Positions 24,128 through 33,674 of a DNA stretch of 64,000 nucleotides are shown here, one piece after another. Source of the DNA: Rhodospirillaceae bacterium (GTDB taxonomy: Bacteria > Pseudomonadota > Alphaproteobacteria > CACIAM-22H2); contig JALHMR010000005.1 in assembly GCA_022843945.1 (NCBI GenBank), positions 1 through 64,000 on the forward strand, read 5' to 3'. The notes under the pieces are model-generated. The model saw nothing but the letters and a program-made list of their open reading frames with translations. It did not search any database and was not told the origin of the DNA. Position 1 is the first letter of the stretch, and each line of letters starts with the position of its first letter. The position numbers were made by a program, and so were the translations under genes.

Positions 24128-24933
24128 CGTCAGCGGTTACCGCCTTTGCGCCGGCCGGGCTCGACGCCCGGCCGGTGTACGAGCTGCGCAACGTCACCAA
24201 GACCTTCCCCAAGCGTAACGTCCACGCGCTCGACCGCGTCGACCTGACGCTGCGGGAAGGCAGCTTCGCCTCGGTCATCGGCGCCAGCGGCTGCGGCAAG
24301 TCGACGCTGCTGAAGATCATGGCCGGGCTGCTGCCGCCCTCCTCGGGCAGCGTCGTGCTGGCCGGCAAGCCGGTCACCGGCCCGCGCCGCGACATCGGCA
24401 TGATGTTCCAGCAGGCCACGCTGTTTCCCTGGCGCACGGCGATCGAGAACGTCGTCCTGCCGATCGAGATCCGCGACGGCAAGAGCGCGGCCCAGGCCAA
24501 GCACGCCGATGCAAGGGCGCTGCTCGAACTCGTCGGGCTCAAGGACTTCGCGCATGTCTTTCCCAACGAGCTGTCGGGCGGCATGGCCCAGCGCGCGGCG
24601 ATTTGCCGAATGCTGATCACCGAGCCGGCCGTGCTGCTGCTCGATGAGCCGTTCAGCGCCCTCGATGAGCTAACCCGCGACTTCATGAACATGGAGCTGC
24701 AGCGCATCTGCCTGGCGCGCAACGCCACCTCGTTTCTTGTCACCCATTCGATCCAGGAGGCCGTCGTGCTCTCGGACGTGGTCTACGTCATGTCGCCGCG
24801 CCCCGGACGTTTTGTGGAAGCCGTGACGGTGGACCTGCCGCGGCCGCGCACCCTGGAGATGATCACCACGCCGCGCTTCGGCGCGCTGGTCGACCGCATC
24901 CGCAGCCGCCTCGACAAGGGGGCCTTCCTATGA
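24124..24933 (+). CDS. ABC transporter ATP-binding protein (NitT/TauT type)
   Basis: 269 residues. Walker A GASGCGKST lies at about 53-61, the Q-loop MMFQQATLFPWRTAIENV after it, signature LSGGMAQR, Walker B VLLLDEPFSALD and the switch His in FLVTHSIQEAV. All are intact. It energises import by the permease encoded at 24930. It overlaps the upstream binding-protein gene (ATGA) and the downstream permease gene by 4 bp each, making a strictly coupled three-gene operon. Confidence 0.96.
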   Translation: MTSAVTAFAPAGLDARPVYELRNVTKTFPKRNVHALDRVDLTLREGSFASVIGASGCGKSTLLKIMAGLLPPSSGSVVLAGKPVTGPRRDIGMMFQQATLFPWRTAIENVVLPIEIRDGKSAAQAKHADARALLELVGLKDFAHVFPNELSGGMAQRAAICRMLITEPAVLLLDEPFSALDELTRDFMNMELQRICLARNATSFLVTHSIQEAVVLSDVVYVMSPRPGRFVEAVTVDLPRPRTLEMITTPRFGALVDRIRSRLDKGAFL

Positions 24934-25799
24934 CGCCGCCCGCCTCAACGCCGAGCGCCGCCGCCGCCGGGCCTGCCGACACGGTGTGGACCGAGGAGGT
25001 CTCGCTGATCGACCGCATCCCGCGCTCGGTCGCCATGATCGGCCTGTTCGTCGCCTTCATCGCCCTCTGGCAGTTCACCGTCTCGGTCGGGCTGGTCTCG
25101 CCGATCATCCTGGCCTCGCCCTGGGCGACGCTCGAGCAGCTCATCTTCGTGGGCAACAACCTGCTGAGCGGCGACTACATGCTCCGCGCGCTGTGGATCA
25201 CCACCAAGGAGGTGGTCTACAGCTTCGCCCTGGCCATCACGCTCGGCTTTTCTCTTGGTGTGCTCGTGGGCGAAACCGGCTTCGGCGAGCGCGCCGTGAT
25301 GCCCTACCTGGTGGCCATCGACACGATGCCGAAGATCGCCTTCGCGCCGCTGTTCATCGCCTGGCTGGGCTTCGACATCCATTCCAAGGTGGCGCTGGCC
25401 ACCTTCGTCGCCACGTTTCCCATCGTGGTCGGCACGGCGGCGGGCCTGCACGCGGCAGACGAGAATTCCCGCCTGCTGTTCAAGACGATGGGCGCCAGCC
25501 GGCTGCAGACGCTGCTCAAGATGAAGCTGCCGACCGGCCTGCCGCATTTCTTCACCGGCCTGAAGATCGCCTCGGTCGGCGTCATGGCCGGCGCCATCAC
25601 CGGCGAGTTCCTGGGCGGCGGCAAGGGCTTCGGCGAGCTGATCCGCGTCGCCGCCTCGCAGCTCGATACGGCCCGCGTGTTCGCGCTCATCATCTACCTG
25701 AGCCTGGTCGGTCTCGCGACCTTCGGGCTGGTGGTCTGGGCCCAGCGGCGCTTGGTGTTCTGGCAGAAGGCCAGCGTCGGCGGCGATGCCTTGCCGTGA
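24930..25799 (+). CDS. ABC transporter permease (NitT/TauT type)
   Basis: 289 residues. Six hydrophobic segments and a binding-protein-dependent permease EAA-like loop (DENSRLLFKTMGASRLQTLLKMKLPTGLPHFFTGLKI, about 180-217) identify it. It forms the membrane channel with the ATPase encoded just upstream. The N-terminal 25 residues are Ala/Pro-rich and cytoplasmic. It ends the operon; the next transcription unit begins about 20 bp later with its own promoter. Confidence 0.95.
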   Translation: MTPPASTPSAAAAGPADTVWTEEVSLIDRIPRSVAMIGLFVAFIALWQFTVSVGLVSPIILASPWATLEQLIFVGNNLLSGDYMLRALWITTKEVVYSFALAITLGFSLGVLVGETGFGERAVMPYLVAIDTMPKIAFAPLFIAWLGFDIHSKVALATFVATFPIVVGTAAGLHAADENSRLLFKTMGASRLQTLLKMKLPTGLPHFFTGLKIASVGVMAGAITGEFLGGGKGFGELIRVAASQLDTARVFALIIYLSLVGLATFGLVVWAQRRLVFWQKASVGGDALP

Positions 25800-25820
25800 A
25801 GACGCCTGGTCCACTTTGGC

Positions 25821-25850
25821 TTGACACGCTTTGAGGGCCGCATCTACCGT
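25821..25850 (+). promoter_or_regulatory. Candidate promoter of the tripartite tricarboxylate transporter operon
   Basis: TTGACA (25821-25826) followed after 18 bp by TACCGT (25845-25850). The -35 is perfect and the -10 weak. A GGGAGGA ribosome site precedes the ATG at 25896. Confidence 0.4.
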
Positions 25851-25895
25851 TAAAAAAAGACAGGAAATATCGGGTCAAACAGGGAGGACGTACAA

Positions 25896-26906
25896 ATGTT
25901 GAGCAAGGATTCTCTTGCCCGCAGAAGTGTTCTGCGTGCCGCGACTGCCACACTAGCTGTCACTCTCGTCAGCCTCGCCGGCGGATCGCCCGCCCTGGCC
26001 CAGATGAAGGCCCCGAAGGGCCCCGTCGAGATCACCACCGGGTCCGGGCCAGGCGGATCCCCAGACGTGATCATGCGCACCGTGATCAAGATCATGACCG
26101 AGCAGAAGATCGTCGACATTCCGGTGGTCATGCAGAACCGCACCGGCGGCTCGCATTCCAACGCCTATAACTATGTCCTGGGCAAGAAGGGTGACGAGAA
26201 CCTGCTCCTCACCCTCGCTTCGCCGGTCTTCACCACGCCGATCATGCAGGGCACGCCATCCGTCATCGACCAGACCGTACCGATCGCCGGCTTCATCCAG
26301 TCCGAGCTGGTGTTCATGGTGCAGCCGAATTCCCCGTTCCGCACGATGAAGGATTTCGTGGAAGCGGCGAAGAAGGATCCGCGCAAGCTGCGCATCGCCG
26401 GCGCGGCGTCGGGCGGCACCGACCACCTGGCGACCGCCATGATCGAGAAGGCCGCCGGCATTCGCCTCACCTATGTGCCCTACGAGAGCGGCTCGGCCGC
26501 CCTGGCCTCGTTCCTCGGCGGGAATGTCGAGGCGACCTTCGGCACGCTCGAGGAAGGCCTGCCGGTCTTCCAGAGCAACAAGTCCCGGCCGCTGGGCATC
26601 CTGTCCGAGAAGCGCCGGCCCGAGGCGTCCTACGCCAACGTGCCGACCCTCAAGGAGCAGGGCTACGACGTGGTGTTCGGCCAGTTCTGGGGCGTCTCCG
26701 CCCCGCCGGGCACCGATCCCGCCATCGCCGCCTGGTGGGAGGACAAGTTCCGCAAGGTCGTGGCCACCAAGACGTGGCAGGACGGGCTCAAGGAGAAGTT
26801 CCAGCGCAGCGATTTCTACGGCGGCGCCGCCGCCGGCGAGTACTTCAAGAAGGAGCAGGCGACCTTCCGCGCCCTGATGGAGGACGTCGGCCTCGCCAAG
26901 AAATAG
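25896..26906 (+). CDS. Tripartite tricarboxylate transporter substrate-binding protein (Bug/TctC family)
   Basis: 336 residues with a Tat-type signal (LARRSVLRAATATLAVTLVSLAGGSPALAQ). The two-domain Bug fold is visible (GSGPGGSPDVIMRTVIKIM; AGAASGGTDHLATAMIEKAAGIRLTYVPYESGSAALASFLGGNVEA). It collects a carboxylated solute for the TctB/TctA membrane proteins encoded directly downstream. The classic 'P-x-x-P-G-G-x-x-D' loop is modified to 'GSGPGGSPDV', suggesting a divergent ligand. Confidence 0.92.
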   Translation: MLSKDSLARRSVLRAATATLAVTLVSLAGGSPALAQMKAPKGPVEITTGSGPGGSPDVIMRTVIKIMTEQKIVDIPVVMQNRTGGSHSNAYNYVLGKKGDENLLLTLASPVFTTPIMQGTPSVIDQTVPIAGFIQSELVFMVQPNSPFRTMKDFVEAAKKDPRKLRIAGAASGGTDHLATAMIEKAAGIRLTYVPYESGSAALASFLGGNVEATFGTLEEGLPVFQSNKSRPLGILSEKRRPEASYANVPTLKEQGYDVVFGQFWGVSAPPGTDPAIAAWWEDKFRKVVATKTWQDGLKEKFQRSDFYGGAAAGEYFKKEQATFRALMEDVGLAKK

Positions 26907-26942
26907 GGCGGTCACGCGGATAGACGGACGAAGGCCGGCAGC

Positions 26943-27395
26943 ATGAGGACAAGCGATGTCGTTTCGGCGTTGCTGATGCTCGTGCTGTCGGCCGCGATCG
27001 TGGTCGATACATGGGGTCTCGAGTTTTACGGCGAGACCACGCCCGGGCCAGCCTTCCTTCCGGTGTGGCTGGCGATTGCCGGTGGCGTCCTGTTCGTCCT
27101 CCGCCTGGCGGAAGCGCGCCGCCTCGCGGCGAGCGCGGCCGTCGAGTGGCCGGACGGCCCCGGACTTCGCCAGGTCGTCATGACCTTCGGCGGACTGGTG
27201 GCGGTTCCGCTTGCCGCGCCGTTCCTGGGCATGATCGTGGCGATGGTCCTGTTCATGGCCTTTCTCCTGCTCGTGGTGCTCCGGCAGCGTCCGGGGCCGA
27301 GCCTGCTGGCCATCACCATAACCGGCGGCCTGGTTTACGCGATCTTCGTGCTGTGGCTCGGTGTCGCCTTGCCGACCGGAATCCTCGGAATCTAG
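26943..27395 (+). CDS. tctB: Tripartite tricarboxylate transporter small membrane subunit TctB
   Basis: 150 residues with four hydrophobic helices and the TctB pattern (SALLMLVLSAAIVVDTWGLEFYGETTPGPAFLPVWLAIAGGVLFVLRL ... GLVYAIFVLWLGVALPTG). It pairs with TctA to form the Na+- or H+-driven importer. It lies between the Bug gene (36-bp gap) and tctA (4-bp gap). Confidence 0.93.
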   Translation: MRTSDVVSALLMLVLSAAIVVDTWGLEFYGETTPGPAFLPVWLAIAGGVLFVLRLAEARRLAASAAVEWPDGPGLRQVVMTFGGLVAVPLAAPFLGMIVAMVLFMAFLLLVVLRQRPGPSLLAITITGGLVYAIFVLWLGVALPTGILGI

Positions 27396-27399
27396 CGCC

Positions 27400-28896
27400 G
27401 TGGATTCCCTCCAGCTTCTCGGGCAGGGCTTCGAGACCTGCTTCACGCCTCTCAACCTGGCTTTCATCCTGATCGGCGTGCTGGTCGGCCAGATCGTCGG
27501 CGCCCTGCCGGGCATCGGGCCAGCGGCTGGCATGGCCCTGCTGCTACCGCTCACCTACGGCATCCCGCCGGTGACGGCCGTCATGATGCTGGCCGGCATC
27601 ATGTATGGCGGCATGTACGGCGGCACGCTGACCTCGGTCCTCGTCAATGTTCCCGGCGAGGCCGCCAGCGTGATGACCGCGGTCGACGGCCATCAGATGG
27701 CCCGCAAGGGCCGGGCCGGCGCCGCGCTGAGCATCGCCGCCATCGGCTCGTTCCTGGCCGGCATCGCGGCGGTCATCGCAGTCGTCTTCGTGACGCCACC
27801 GCTTGCCGCCTTCGCGCTGAAGTTCAACGCCCCCGAATACTTCCTGCTGGCGCTGCTCGGCATCACGGCGACCGCCAGCCTCGGCAGCACCTCGCCCACC
27901 AAGGCCCTCATGGCCGCGCTGCTCGGCCTGATGATCGCCATGGTCGGCGTCGATCCGATCGCCGGCACCCAGCGGCTCACCTTCGGGCAGCTCGGCCTGC
28001 TCGAAGGAATCGACTTCCTGCCGGTCGCCATCGGCATCTTCGGCGTTGCCGAAGTTCTTGCGTCGCTGGAGCGGACGGCGGAGATCCAGCCCATCCGCAC
28101 CCGCCTGCGCGACATGTGGCTGACGACCGAGGAGTGGACGCGGAGCCGCCTGGCGATCGTCCGGGGCGGCCTCGTCGGCTTCTTCATCGGCATCATGCCC
28201 GGTGCCGGCCCGACCATCGCCGCGATGCTCGCCTATGTCGTCGAGCGGCGGTTCAGCCGCCATCCCGAGAGCTTCGGCAAGGGCGCGATCGACGGCGTCG
28301 CGGCCTCCGAATCCGCCAACAACGCGGCCTCTCACGCCGCCTGCATCCCGATGCTGGCGCTCGGCATCCCCGGCTCCGCAAGCACGGCCGTGCTGCTGGC
28401 CGCCCTGATCCTGCACGGCATCCGGCCGGGCGCCATGCTCATGGTCCAGCAACCGCAGCTCGTCTGGGGCCTGATCGCCAGCATGTTCGTCGGCAACGTC
28501 ATCCTGCTGATCCTGAACCTGCCGCTGGCCCCGCTCTTCGCCTCGCTGCTGCGCGTGCGTTACGTCTACCTGGCGCCGGGTATCCTGGTGATCTCCCTGG
28601 TCGGCGCCTACGCCAGCACCCTCGATTTCGGCACGGTATGGACCGCCCTCGCCTTCGGCGCTGTCGGCTGGCTGATGATCAAGCTCGACTTTCCGCGCGC
28701 CCCGCTGGTCCTGGCGCTGGTCCTGGCGCCGCTACTCGAAAGCTCGCTGCGCCAGTCCCTGCTGCTGTCCTTCGGCAGCCTGTCCATCTTCGTCGAGCGT
28801 CCCCTGGCAGCGCTCCTGCTGGGCTGCGTCGTCCTGTCGCTGCTGCTGCCGGTGATCGCCACCATCCGCCGGCGCGCCACGATGAAGTCCGCCTAA
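27400..28896 (+). CDS. tctA: Tripartite tricarboxylate transporter large permease TctA
   Basis: 498 residues from the GTG at 27400. About 11-12 membrane helices and the TctA hallmark segments GALPGIGPAAGMALLLPLTYG (about 28-50), MLAGIMYGGMYGGTLTSVLVNVPGEAASV and PMLALGIPGSASTAVLLAAL are present. It forms the translocation path of the secondary importer with TctB. A longer ORF frame to 27361 overlaps tctB and lacks a ribosome site, so GTG 27400 was preferred. Confidence 0.94.
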   Translation: MDSLQLLGQGFETCFTPLNLAFILIGVLVGQIVGALPGIGPAAGMALLLPLTYGIPPVTAVMMLAGIMYGGMYGGTLTSVLVNVPGEAASVMTAVDGHQMARKGRAGAALSIAAIGSFLAGIAAVIAVVFVTPPLAAFALKFNAPEYFLLALLGITATASLGSTSPTKALMAALLGLMIAMVGVDPIAGTQRLTFGQLGLLEGIDFLPVAIGIFGVAEVLASLERTAEIQPIRTRLRDMWLTTEEWTRSRLAIVRGGLVGFFIGIMPGAGPTIAAMLAYVVERRFSRHPESFGKGAIDGVAASESANNAASHAACIPMLALGIPGSASTAVLLAALILHGIRPGAMLMVQQPQLVWGLIASMFVGNVILLILNLPLAPLFASLLRVRYVYLAPGILVISLVGAYASTLDFGTVWTALAFGAVGWLMIKLDFPRAPLVLALVLAPLLESSLRQSLLLSFGSLSIFVERPLAALLLGCVVLSLLLPVIATIRRRATMKSA

Positions 28897-29062
28897 CCGC
28901 CTGTCCCGACTGGGGGTGCCCGACCGGGCAATTTCGTGGCGGTCAGGCCTCACAAATGCCCAGCCGGCTACCCCGAGTGGTCGAACCGGTTCAGGCGTGG
29001 CCGGTATTAAATACCAGGGCCATGCTTACGTGCCTCAGACCGTCAGCGGGCGAGACCTGCCC

Positions 29063-30121
29063 GTGAAAGCCGCCGAATCCCCGATCCGCGCCAGTGCACC
29101 GGCCGAGGGCACGCACACCTTCGCGCCGAGCTACCTTCTGGCCATGGCCGTCGGCGCGCTCGGCATCATCGTGCTGTTCGCTCTGACTATGGTCTCACTG
29201 GACCGGGCGGGCTACTTACCGCCGCCGCAGATCGCCAACAATCTCTGCGTCGACGAGAAGCTGCGCTTCCTGCGCAACTCGCCGGTCTTCGACTCGCCCA
29301 GCTTCGCACCCGACGTACTGGCGGTCGGCTCGTCGGTGACCTGGCGGACATTGGACGGCGAGGCGGTGGAACGCGCCGCCGCCGGCCGAGCCCGGTTCTT
29401 CAATGGCGGGTTCTGCGCGCTCAAGGTCAACGAGACGGCGTTCACCATGCGCTATTTCCTGGAGCGCTATCCGAGCGTACGCGAGGTGGTGACTATTCTT
29501 GCCCCCCAGGACCTCACCGACTGTCGCACCACGGATGCGCGGGTCTTCGACGCCGCCGACGTTGACGGCTACATCTACGGCGATGCCTGGGTTTTCCCGC
29601 TCTATCTCAAATACTTCGACCCCTTCACCTTCGCCAAGAATGTTTACATCCTGCGCTCGAAAGACCTGTTCCGCTGGAACCGCGGCTTCGACCGCTTCGG
29701 CAGCCTGCCGATGGACACGCGCGAGATCAATCACAAGTTGGTCTACGGCAAGCTCGAGCCCTTCGATCCGGCGTGCTTCGACGCGCTGCGAGCCCTGGCG
29801 AAGGAAGTTCAGGCCGGCGGCCGGCGCCTGATTGTCGCCACTATGCCGATGAACCCCGCCTGGGTTGACCGCTACGACCAGCAGCACCAGCTCCTGCCGC
29901 GGTTCGTGGAGCTCGTGCGCACCGCGCTGACCGGCACCTCGGCAACTCTGTGGGACGCCCACACGGCCCTGTCCCTGCGCCGCGAGGATTTCCTCGACGC
30001 CATCCATATCCGCTGGTCGGCGGCGCAAGACTTCTCGCGCGCCCTGGTCGAGGAAACGCGCCTCGGCCAGTGGGGTATGGGCGAGACCCGTCCCGGCCCC
30101 ACCTCCATCACGCGCAACTAG
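29063..30121 (+). CDS. Membrane-anchored SGNH-like protein, partner of the MBOAT acyltransferase
   Basis: About 352 residues if the GTG at 29063 starts translation; ATG 29143 is an alternative. One membrane helix (about 23-46) precedes a periplasmic domain. This has a block-I-like VGSS (Ser90/Ser91) and a C-terminal D-A-I-H (Asp312, His315), the Ser and Asp-x-x-His arrangement of SGNH hydrolases and AlgJ/AlgX-type acetyltransferases. It is immediately upstream (7 bp) of an MBOAT gene. It may complete acyl transfer onto a surface glycan, or remove acyl groups. The acceptor is unknown. Confidence 0.72.
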   Translation: MKAAESPIRASAPAEGTHTFAPSYLLAMAVGALGIIVLFALTMVSLDRAGYLPPPQIANNLCVDEKLRFLRNSPVFDSPSFAPDVLAVGSSVTWRTLDGEAVERAAAGRARFFNGGFCALKVNETAFTMRYFLERYPSVREVVTILAPQDLTDCRTTDARVFDAADVDGYIYGDAWVFPLYLKYFDPFTFAKNVYILRSKDLFRWNRGFDRFGSLPMDTREINHKLVYGKLEPFDPACFDALRALAKEVQAGGRRLIVATMPMNPAWVDRYDQQHQLLPRFVELVRTALTGTSATLWDAHTALSLRREDFLDAIHIRWSAAQDFSRALVEETRLGQWGMGETRPGPTSITRN

Positions 30122-30128
30122 ACAGCCG

Positions 30129-31754
30129 ATGCTGTTCAACTCGGCCGCCTTCATCGTCTATTTCCTGCCGGTCTGCCTGGCGGGATTCTACGCCCTGGGC
30201 CTGCTGGGCCGGCATCGGCTGGCGCTCACCTGGCTCACGCTCATGTCGTTCGTCTTCTACGGCTGGTGGAACCTGTGGTCGGTGCCGCTGCTCGCCGGCT
30301 CGATCCTCGTCAACTTCCAGCTCGGCCGACTCCTCGCCAGGAACCAGTCGCGCGCGCTGTTCCTCGCCGGCGTCGCCGCCAACGTGGCTCTGCTCGGATT
30401 CTTCAAGTACACGGGCTTCGCCGGCACCACGGTGTCCGGCCTGCTCGGGCTGGACTGGGAGGTGCCGGAGATCGTCCTGCCGCTGGCCATCTCGTTCTTC
30501 ACCTTCCAGCAGATCGCTTTCCTGGCGGATTCCTACGACGGCGTCGCCGAGGAGCCGAAGCTGCTGAACTACAGCCTGTTCATCACCTTCTTCCCGCACC
30601 TGATCGCCGGGCCGATCACCCACCACAAGGAGATGATCCCGCAATTCGACGAGAAGGCGATCTTCAAGCCGCGGGTCGACCTGTTCTCGCTGGGCCTGAC
30701 GGTGTTCCTCGCCGGCCTGTTCAAGAAAGTGGTGATCGCCGACAGCATCGCGCTCTACGCACGCCCCGTCTTCGAGGCGGCGGCAACGGGCGTGGAGCCG
30801 ACCCTGCTCGAGGCCTGGGGCGGAGCGCTGGCCTACGCCATGCAGATGTATTTCGACTTCTCCGGCTATTCGGACATGGCCGTCGGCCTCGGCCTGCTCT
30901 TCGGCATCAGCCTGCCGCTCAACTTCAACTCGCCCTACAAGGCGCCCAGCATCATCGAGTTCTGGCAGCGCTGGCACATGACGCTGACCCGCTTCCTCAC
31001 CGCCTACATCTACAACCCCATCGTGCTGGCGCTGACGCGCCGGCGCATGGCCGCGAAGAAATCGATCCTGCGGACCGGCCGCACCGACCTCGCCGCCTTC
31101 GCCATGCTGGTGGCTGTGCCGACCATCATCACCATGTTCATCTCCGGCTTCTGGCATGGCGCCGGCTGGCAGTACATCGTCTTCGGCCTGCTGCACGGCG
31201 TGTTCCTGACCGTCAATCAGGGCTGGCGCATGCTCAAGGCGCGCTGGGGCTGGAAGGATCCCGGCACGAACTCGCCGCGCCACGCCGCCAGCGTCCTGCT
31301 GACCTTCCTCTGCGCAACCCTGGCGCTGGTCTTCTTCCGCTCGACCGACGTGCCCTCGGCCCTGCGTGTCGTTTCCGGCATGATCGGCGCCAACGGCGTC
31401 GTGCTGCCCTACGACGTGGCGGCCCTGCCCTTCGCCCAGACCATCGTCGAGACCCTCGGCCTCACCCTTGGCGAGATGGACCTGTTCTGGGTCCGCGAGG
31501 TCTTCTGGCTCACCCTGCTCTTCTGGATCGTCTGGTTCATGCCCAATGTCGGGCAGTGGATGCGCCACTACCAGACGGCGCTGGCGCCGAGGATGAAGGC
31601 CATCTGGTACGACCGGCGGGCGCTGGCCGACTCGCCGCTCGCCGCCTGGCACCCGACGGTCGCCTGCGGCCTGATCGTCGGCGCGATCGGCGTCACCGCG
31701 CTGCTGCGCACCTTCTCCAGCGCGCCCACCGAATTCCTCTACTTCCAGTTCTGA
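30129..31754 (+). CDS. MBOAT-family O-acyltransferase (AlgI/DltB-like)
   Basis: 541 residues, polytopic. It has the MBOAT core YFDFSGYSDMAVGLGLLFGI, LPLNFNSPYKAPSIIEFWQRWHMTLTRFL and the catalytic SGFWHGAGWQYIVFGLLHG with His343 and His356. AlgI/DltB-type members pass acyl groups across the inner membrane to a periplasmic acceptor. Here an ACP (33671) and an FkbH-like loader (31767) lie in the same operon, pointing to an ACP-bound donor as in DltB. An SGNH-like partner lies upstream. Confidence 0.95.
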   Translation: MLFNSAAFIVYFLPVCLAGFYALGLLGRHRLALTWLTLMSFVFYGWWNLWSVPLLAGSILVNFQLGRLLARNQSRALFLAGVAANVALLGFFKYTGFAGTTVSGLLGLDWEVPEIVLPLAISFFTFQQIAFLADSYDGVAEEPKLLNYSLFITFFPHLIAGPITHHKEMIPQFDEKAIFKPRVDLFSLGLTVFLAGLFKKVVIADSIALYARPVFEAAATGVEPTLLEAWGGALAYAMQMYFDFSGYSDMAVGLGLLFGISLPLNFNSPYKAPSIIEFWQRWHMTLTRFLTAYIYNPIVLALTRRRMAAKKSILRTGRTDLAAFAMLVAVPTIITMFISGFWHGAGWQYIVFGLLHGVFLTVNQGWRMLKARWGWKDPGTNSPRHAASVLLTFLCATLALVFFRSTDVPSALRVVSGMIGANGVVLPYDVAALPFAQTIVETLGLTLGEMDLFWVREVFWLTLLFWIVWFMPNVGQWMRHYQTALAPRMKAIWYDRRALADSPLAAWHPTVACGLIVGAIGVTALLRTFSSAPTEFLYFQF

Positions 31755-31766
31755 CGGGAGGGGGAA

Positions 31767-33674
31767 ATGATCGAGCTCGATTGGCTGCCGCGCCATCCCG
31801 GTCTTGCCGCCGCGATCACGGCGGCGCGCACGCTGCCAACGGCGGCCGAACGGCTCGACGCCGCCATCCGGCTCAGCGGATTCGGCCGCGACGCGCTGGC
31901 CACCACGCGCCTGGACAGGCTGGCGCAGGAGGCGCTAGCCGAGACGCCGCCGCCCGCCGGCTGGCAGCGGCGTCGCCTCGCCGTGCTCGGCTCCTCCACG
32001 CTCGAGACCGTCATCCCAGCCCTGCGCGTAGCGGCGCTCGAGCGCCGACTGGTGCTCGAGGTCACCGCGGCGCCGTACGGCCAGGTGCGGCAAGCGATCC
32101 TCGGTCCCGCATCGCCGCTCGCTGACGCCAAACCCGATTTCATCCTGCTGGCGATGGATGAGGGCGCCGTGCTGCCCCCTCTGCCGCTCGCCGCCAATCA
32201 GGAAGAGGCCGACGCCGCGGTCGAGGCGGAGCTCAACGGGCTGGTCACGCTGTGGCGCGCCGCGCGCCAGCGCTTCGGCGCCACGGTCATTCAGCAGACG
32301 ATCCTCAATACCCGCCTGCCGCTCTTCGGCAGCTACGAGGCGGCCGTTCCGGCCGCGCCCGCCGCCCTGGTCGAGCGCCTCAACCGGCGGATGGCGCAGA
32401 GCGCCGCAACGGAGGGCGTGCTGCTGGTCGATCTCGACGGCGCCGCCGCCGGCTCCGGGCGCGCCCACTGGCACGATCCCGTGCGCTGGCACCAGGCGAA
32501 GCAGGTGCTGTCACCGGCCGCGATCCCGCTTTACGGCGACCTCGCCGCCCGGGTCATCGCGGCGGCTTGCGGCCTGTCGCGCAAATGCCTGGTGCTCGAT
32601 CTCGACAACACGCTGTGGGGCGGCGTGGTCGGCGACGACGGCATCGAGGGCATCGTACTCGGCCAGGGCAGCGCCGTCGGCGAAGCCTATCTCGCCGTCC
32701 AGCGCTATGCCGCTTCGCTGGCCGAGCGCGGCGTGGTGCTGGCGCTATGCTCGAAGAACGACGCCGAGATCGTCGAGCGGGTGTTCAAGAGCCATCCCGA
32801 GATGCACCTGAAGCGAGACGCGATCGCCGCCGCCGCGGTCAACTGGGCGGACAAGGCGACGAACCTCCGGTGTCTTGCCAAGACCCTGGACCTCGGCCTC
32901 GACTCCTTCGTCTTCGTCGACGACAACCCGGCCGAACGCGACATCGTGCGCCGCGAGCTGCCCATGGTCGCGGTGCCGGAGCTGCCCGACGACGTCGCGC
33001 ATTACGCCGCGACGCTTGCCGCCGCCGGCTACTTCGAATCCGTCGCCTTCACCGCCGAGGACAGCACCCGTTCCCGGCAGTACACGCAGAACGCCCAACG
33101 CAAGGAGCTGCTGGCGACTGCGACCGACATGGAGGGCTTCCTCAAGAGCCTCGACATGCAGCTTGACGCCCGTCCGCCGGCCAACGGCGATCTCGCGCGC
33201 CTCACCCAGCTGATCAACAAGTCCAACCAGTTCAACCTGACCACGCGGCGCTACACGGCCGAGGAAGTGGAGCGCGCGGTCAACGACCCCGAGGTCGTGG
33301 TCCGCGGTTTCCGCCTGGTCGACAAGTTCGGCGATAACGGCCTGATCGCGGTGATCATCGCCCGGCCCCACGAGCAGGAGCGCGCGGCGTTGGTCGTCGA
33401 CACCTGGCTGATGAGCTGCCGGGTTCTGGGCCGCGGCGTCGAGGCCGCCTGCCTGTGCGTCCTGGCGCATGAGGCGGCACGGCGCGGCGCCAAGGCGCTG
33501 ATCGGCGAATACCGGCCCACGCCCCGCAACGGCATGGTCCGCGACCACTATCCGCGCCTGGGCTTTACGCCGGCCGGCCCCTCTGCCGGAAAGGGGGGCG
33601 GCGAGGCCTCCTACTGGCGGCTCGATCTGCAGCACTTCACCGAGCCTGAATGCCACATAAGGATCAGCGAATGA
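31767..33674 (+). CDS. FkbH-like HAD-IIIC family protein
   Basis: 635 residues. An N-terminal SGNH-like domain (about 70-260; VLGSSTLETVIPALRV ... LPLFGSYEA) precedes a HAD-IIIC catalytic core with LVLDLDNTLWGG (about 276-287), LCSKND and FVFVDDNPAERDIV. A C-terminal GNAT-like domain lies at about 480-610. FkbH proteins load phosphoglycerate-derived glyceryl groups, or a related hydroxyacid, onto an ACP. The matching ACP gene overlaps by 4 bp. The N-terminal extension is typical of the long FkbH-like proteins found in surface-polymer loci. Confidence 0.9.
   Translation: MIELDWLPRHPGLAAAITAARTLPTAAERLDAAIRLSGFGRDALATTRLDRLAQEALAETPPPAGWQRRRLAVLGSSTLETVIPALRVAALERRLVLEVTAAPYGQVRQAILGPASPLADAKPDFILLAMDEGAVLPPLPLAANQEEADAAVEAELNGLVTLWRAARQRFGATVIQQTILNTRLPLFGSYEAAVPAAPAALVERLNRRMAQSAATEGVLLVDLDGAAAGSGRAHWHDPVRWHQAKQVLSPAAIPLYGDLAARVIAAACGLSRKCLVLDLDNTLWGGVVGDDGIEGIVLGQGSAVGEAYLAVQRYAASLAERGVVLALCSKNDAEIVERVFKSHPEMHLKRDAIAAAAVNWADKATNLRCLAKTLDLGLDSFVFVDDNPAERDIVRRELPMVAVPELPDDVAHYAATLAAAGYFESVAFTAEDSTRSRQYTQNAQRKELLATATDMEGFLKSLDMQLDARPPANGDLARLTQLINKSNQFNLTTRRYTAEEVERAVNDPEVVVRGFRLVDKFGDNGLIAVIIARPHEQERAALVVDTWLMSCRVLGRGVEAACLCVLAHEAARRGAKALIGEYRPTPRNGMVRDHYPRLGFTPAGPSAGKGGGEASYWRLDLQHFTEPECHIRISE

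Noticed and set aside
28897-29062. A tRNA-like stretch (CCCGAGTGGTCGAACCGG) after tctA
   Set aside because: No acceptor stem or T-loop in register; treated as plain spacer before the acyltransferase operon.
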